From Desulfofustis sp. (GTDB lineage: Bacteria > Desulfobacterota > Desulfobulbia > Desulfobulbales > Desulfocapsaceae), in the NCBI GenBank assembly GCA_029287755.1, contig JARFQM010000217.1, positions 1-6,234 of the forward strand: a stretch of DNA of 6,234 bases, in the 5' to 3' direction. Below the pieces are notes generated by a model. It was given only the letters and a program-made list of their open reading frames with translations, did not search any database and was not told the DNA's origin. Every line of letters starts with the position of its first letter. Within the stretch, counting starts at the first letter, position 1. Position numbers and translations under genes: made by a program. Below are positions 5,523-6,234 of the stretch, piece after piece.

Positions 5523-6234
5523 ATGAACAGCTTTGCCATGGCCTCTTATCCCACCTCGGCGCAGCTCAGAACCCATATTGAACTGGTGGAAATGGCTGAA
5601 AGGTTGGAGCGCTGGCAGGAGGACCAGGCCCGGCGCATACTTCTCTACGGATCCTTCGTTGGTTCGATCATTGACCACCATTTCTCCCTGGATCGAACCA
5701 TGCCTCATGCGCGCGCCCATATCGAAAGCCTTGAAGAAAAGGGCGTCTCAATCGCCAACGGCACGGTCTTCCTCGCCGATACACTGAGCGGTCCCAAAGG
5801 GCGTTTTACCAGAACCTGGCATGCCCCTGCTGGCGGTCTCTGGGGGTCCATGATCTACATCAGCACGCTCCTGCCCAGATACAGAATGCTGGCCCCTTTG
5901 GCTGTGGGCATAGCCTGCTGCGAGGCGATGCGGGCTTACGGAGCAGCCAACACCGTTATCCGCTGGATCAACGATGTGCTCATTGACGGGCGCAAGGCGG
6001 GTGGGTTTCTGGCTGAAAATTTTACCGGACACAATTCCGGCGAAGAATACTGTCTGCTGGGTTTTGGCATAAATGTCAATAATCGGGAGTTCCCTGCAGC
6101 ACTTGACCACAGTGCCACCTCCCTGGCGAGCAAAACGGGGGAGTCGGTCGATCTGCAAGGGTTCACCACCTGTTTTCTGGCCAAACTGAGCTGGAACCTT
6201 GGCTTGCTTTACTGGTGGGAAGCAGAGGAACTGC
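5523..6234 (+). CDS. Biotin--[carboxyl carrier] ligase-family protein, divergent (partial, 3' end beyond right edge)
   Basis: Enzymes of this family activate biotin with ATP and attach it to a carrier lysine. I translated the frame by hand: 237 codons before the window ends. The BPL/LplA/LipB catalytic domain is recognisable from the loop GPKGRFTRTWHAPAGGLWGSM (residues 90-110), RWINDVLIDGRKAGGFLAE (147-165) and LLGFGINVNN (178-187). R94 and K158 align with E. coli BirA R118 and K183. However, the usual GRGRxGRxW loop is GPKGRFTRTW, and the STN motif appears as DRTM (57-60). Residues 1-50 do not resemble the BirA winged helix-turn-helix, so a repressor function is unlikely. The ATG at 5523 directly abuts AGGAG, which is too close for normal initiation; ATG at 5538 is the next choice. 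It follows the carrier gene by 33 nt in the same frame. A lipoate or other acyl ligase role cannot be excluded. Confidence 0.82.
   Translation, partial: MNSFAMASYPTSAQLRTHIELVEMAERLERWQEDQARRILLYGSFVGSIIDHHFSLDRTMPHARAHIESLEEKGVSIANGTVFLADTLSGPKGRFTRTWHAPAGGLWGSMIYISTLLPRYRMLAPLAVGIACCEAMRAYGAANTVIRWINDVLIDGRKAGGFLAENFTGHNSGEEYCLLGFGINVNNREFPAALDHSATSLASKTGESVDLQGFTTCFLAKLSWNLGLLYWWEAEEL

Noticed and set aside
4905..5720. Minus-strand open frame of 271 codons opposite the carrier and the ligase start
   Set aside because: It crosses two plus-strand genes with recognisable domains, has a His/Gly/Asp-rich shadow-like composition and matches nothing I know.
5748..6158. Minus-strand open frame of 136 codons near the right end
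   Set aside because: It is antisense to the conserved catalytic domain of the ligase-family gene.

Overview
The window holds two divergently transcribed gene groups separated by one regulatory gap of about 250 bp. The first five genes are on the minus strand. In transcription order they are ydbH, ynbE, ydbL, cmoA and cmoB, with cmoB cut by the left edge. The last two genes are on the plus strand: a two-domain biotinyl/lipoyl-like carrier protein, and a biotin protein ligase-family enzyme cut by the right edge. Coding density is very high. There are no tRNA or rRNA genes, insertion sequences, CRISPR arrays or phage genes that I can see.

Minus-strand unit (1-4585). YdbH is a large membrane-anchored AsmA-like periplasmic bridge protein. 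YnbE is a small putative outer-membrane lipoprotein and YdbL is a small exported DUF1318 protein. Together they form the ydbH-ynbE-ydbL set known from Escherichia coli, where it supports phospholipid movement between the inner and outer membranes. Spacing is tight: ydbH and ynbE overlap by ATGA, ynbE-ydbL are 31 nt apart, ydbL-cmoA 4 nt and cmoA-cmoB 14 nt. This suggests one transcript that also carries cmoA and cmoB, the two enzymes that make cmo5U/mcmo5U at tRNA wobble position 34. So an envelope-lipid module and a decoding module appear to share an operon.

Plus-strand unit (4836-6234). The carrier protein has two barrel-sandwich-like domains. The first has arginine where the modified lysine would be; the second has a candidate lysine (K160) in an unusual context. 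The following ligase-family gene lacks an N-terminal helix-turn-helix repressor domain and departs from BirA at several biotin-pocket positions, while keeping the two best-known catalytic basic residues. The two genes lie in the same reading frame with no stop in the 33 nt between them. They may be a matched acyl- or biotin-carrier/ligase pair. This is the least conventional part of the window.

Organism. The diderm envelope genes, CmoAB and moderately high GC point to a Gram-negative proteobacterium in the broad sense. The divergence from gammaproteobacterial versions and the carrier/ligase pair make me lean to Desulfobacterota (former Deltaproteobacteria), but this is an impression and not a demonstrated placement.
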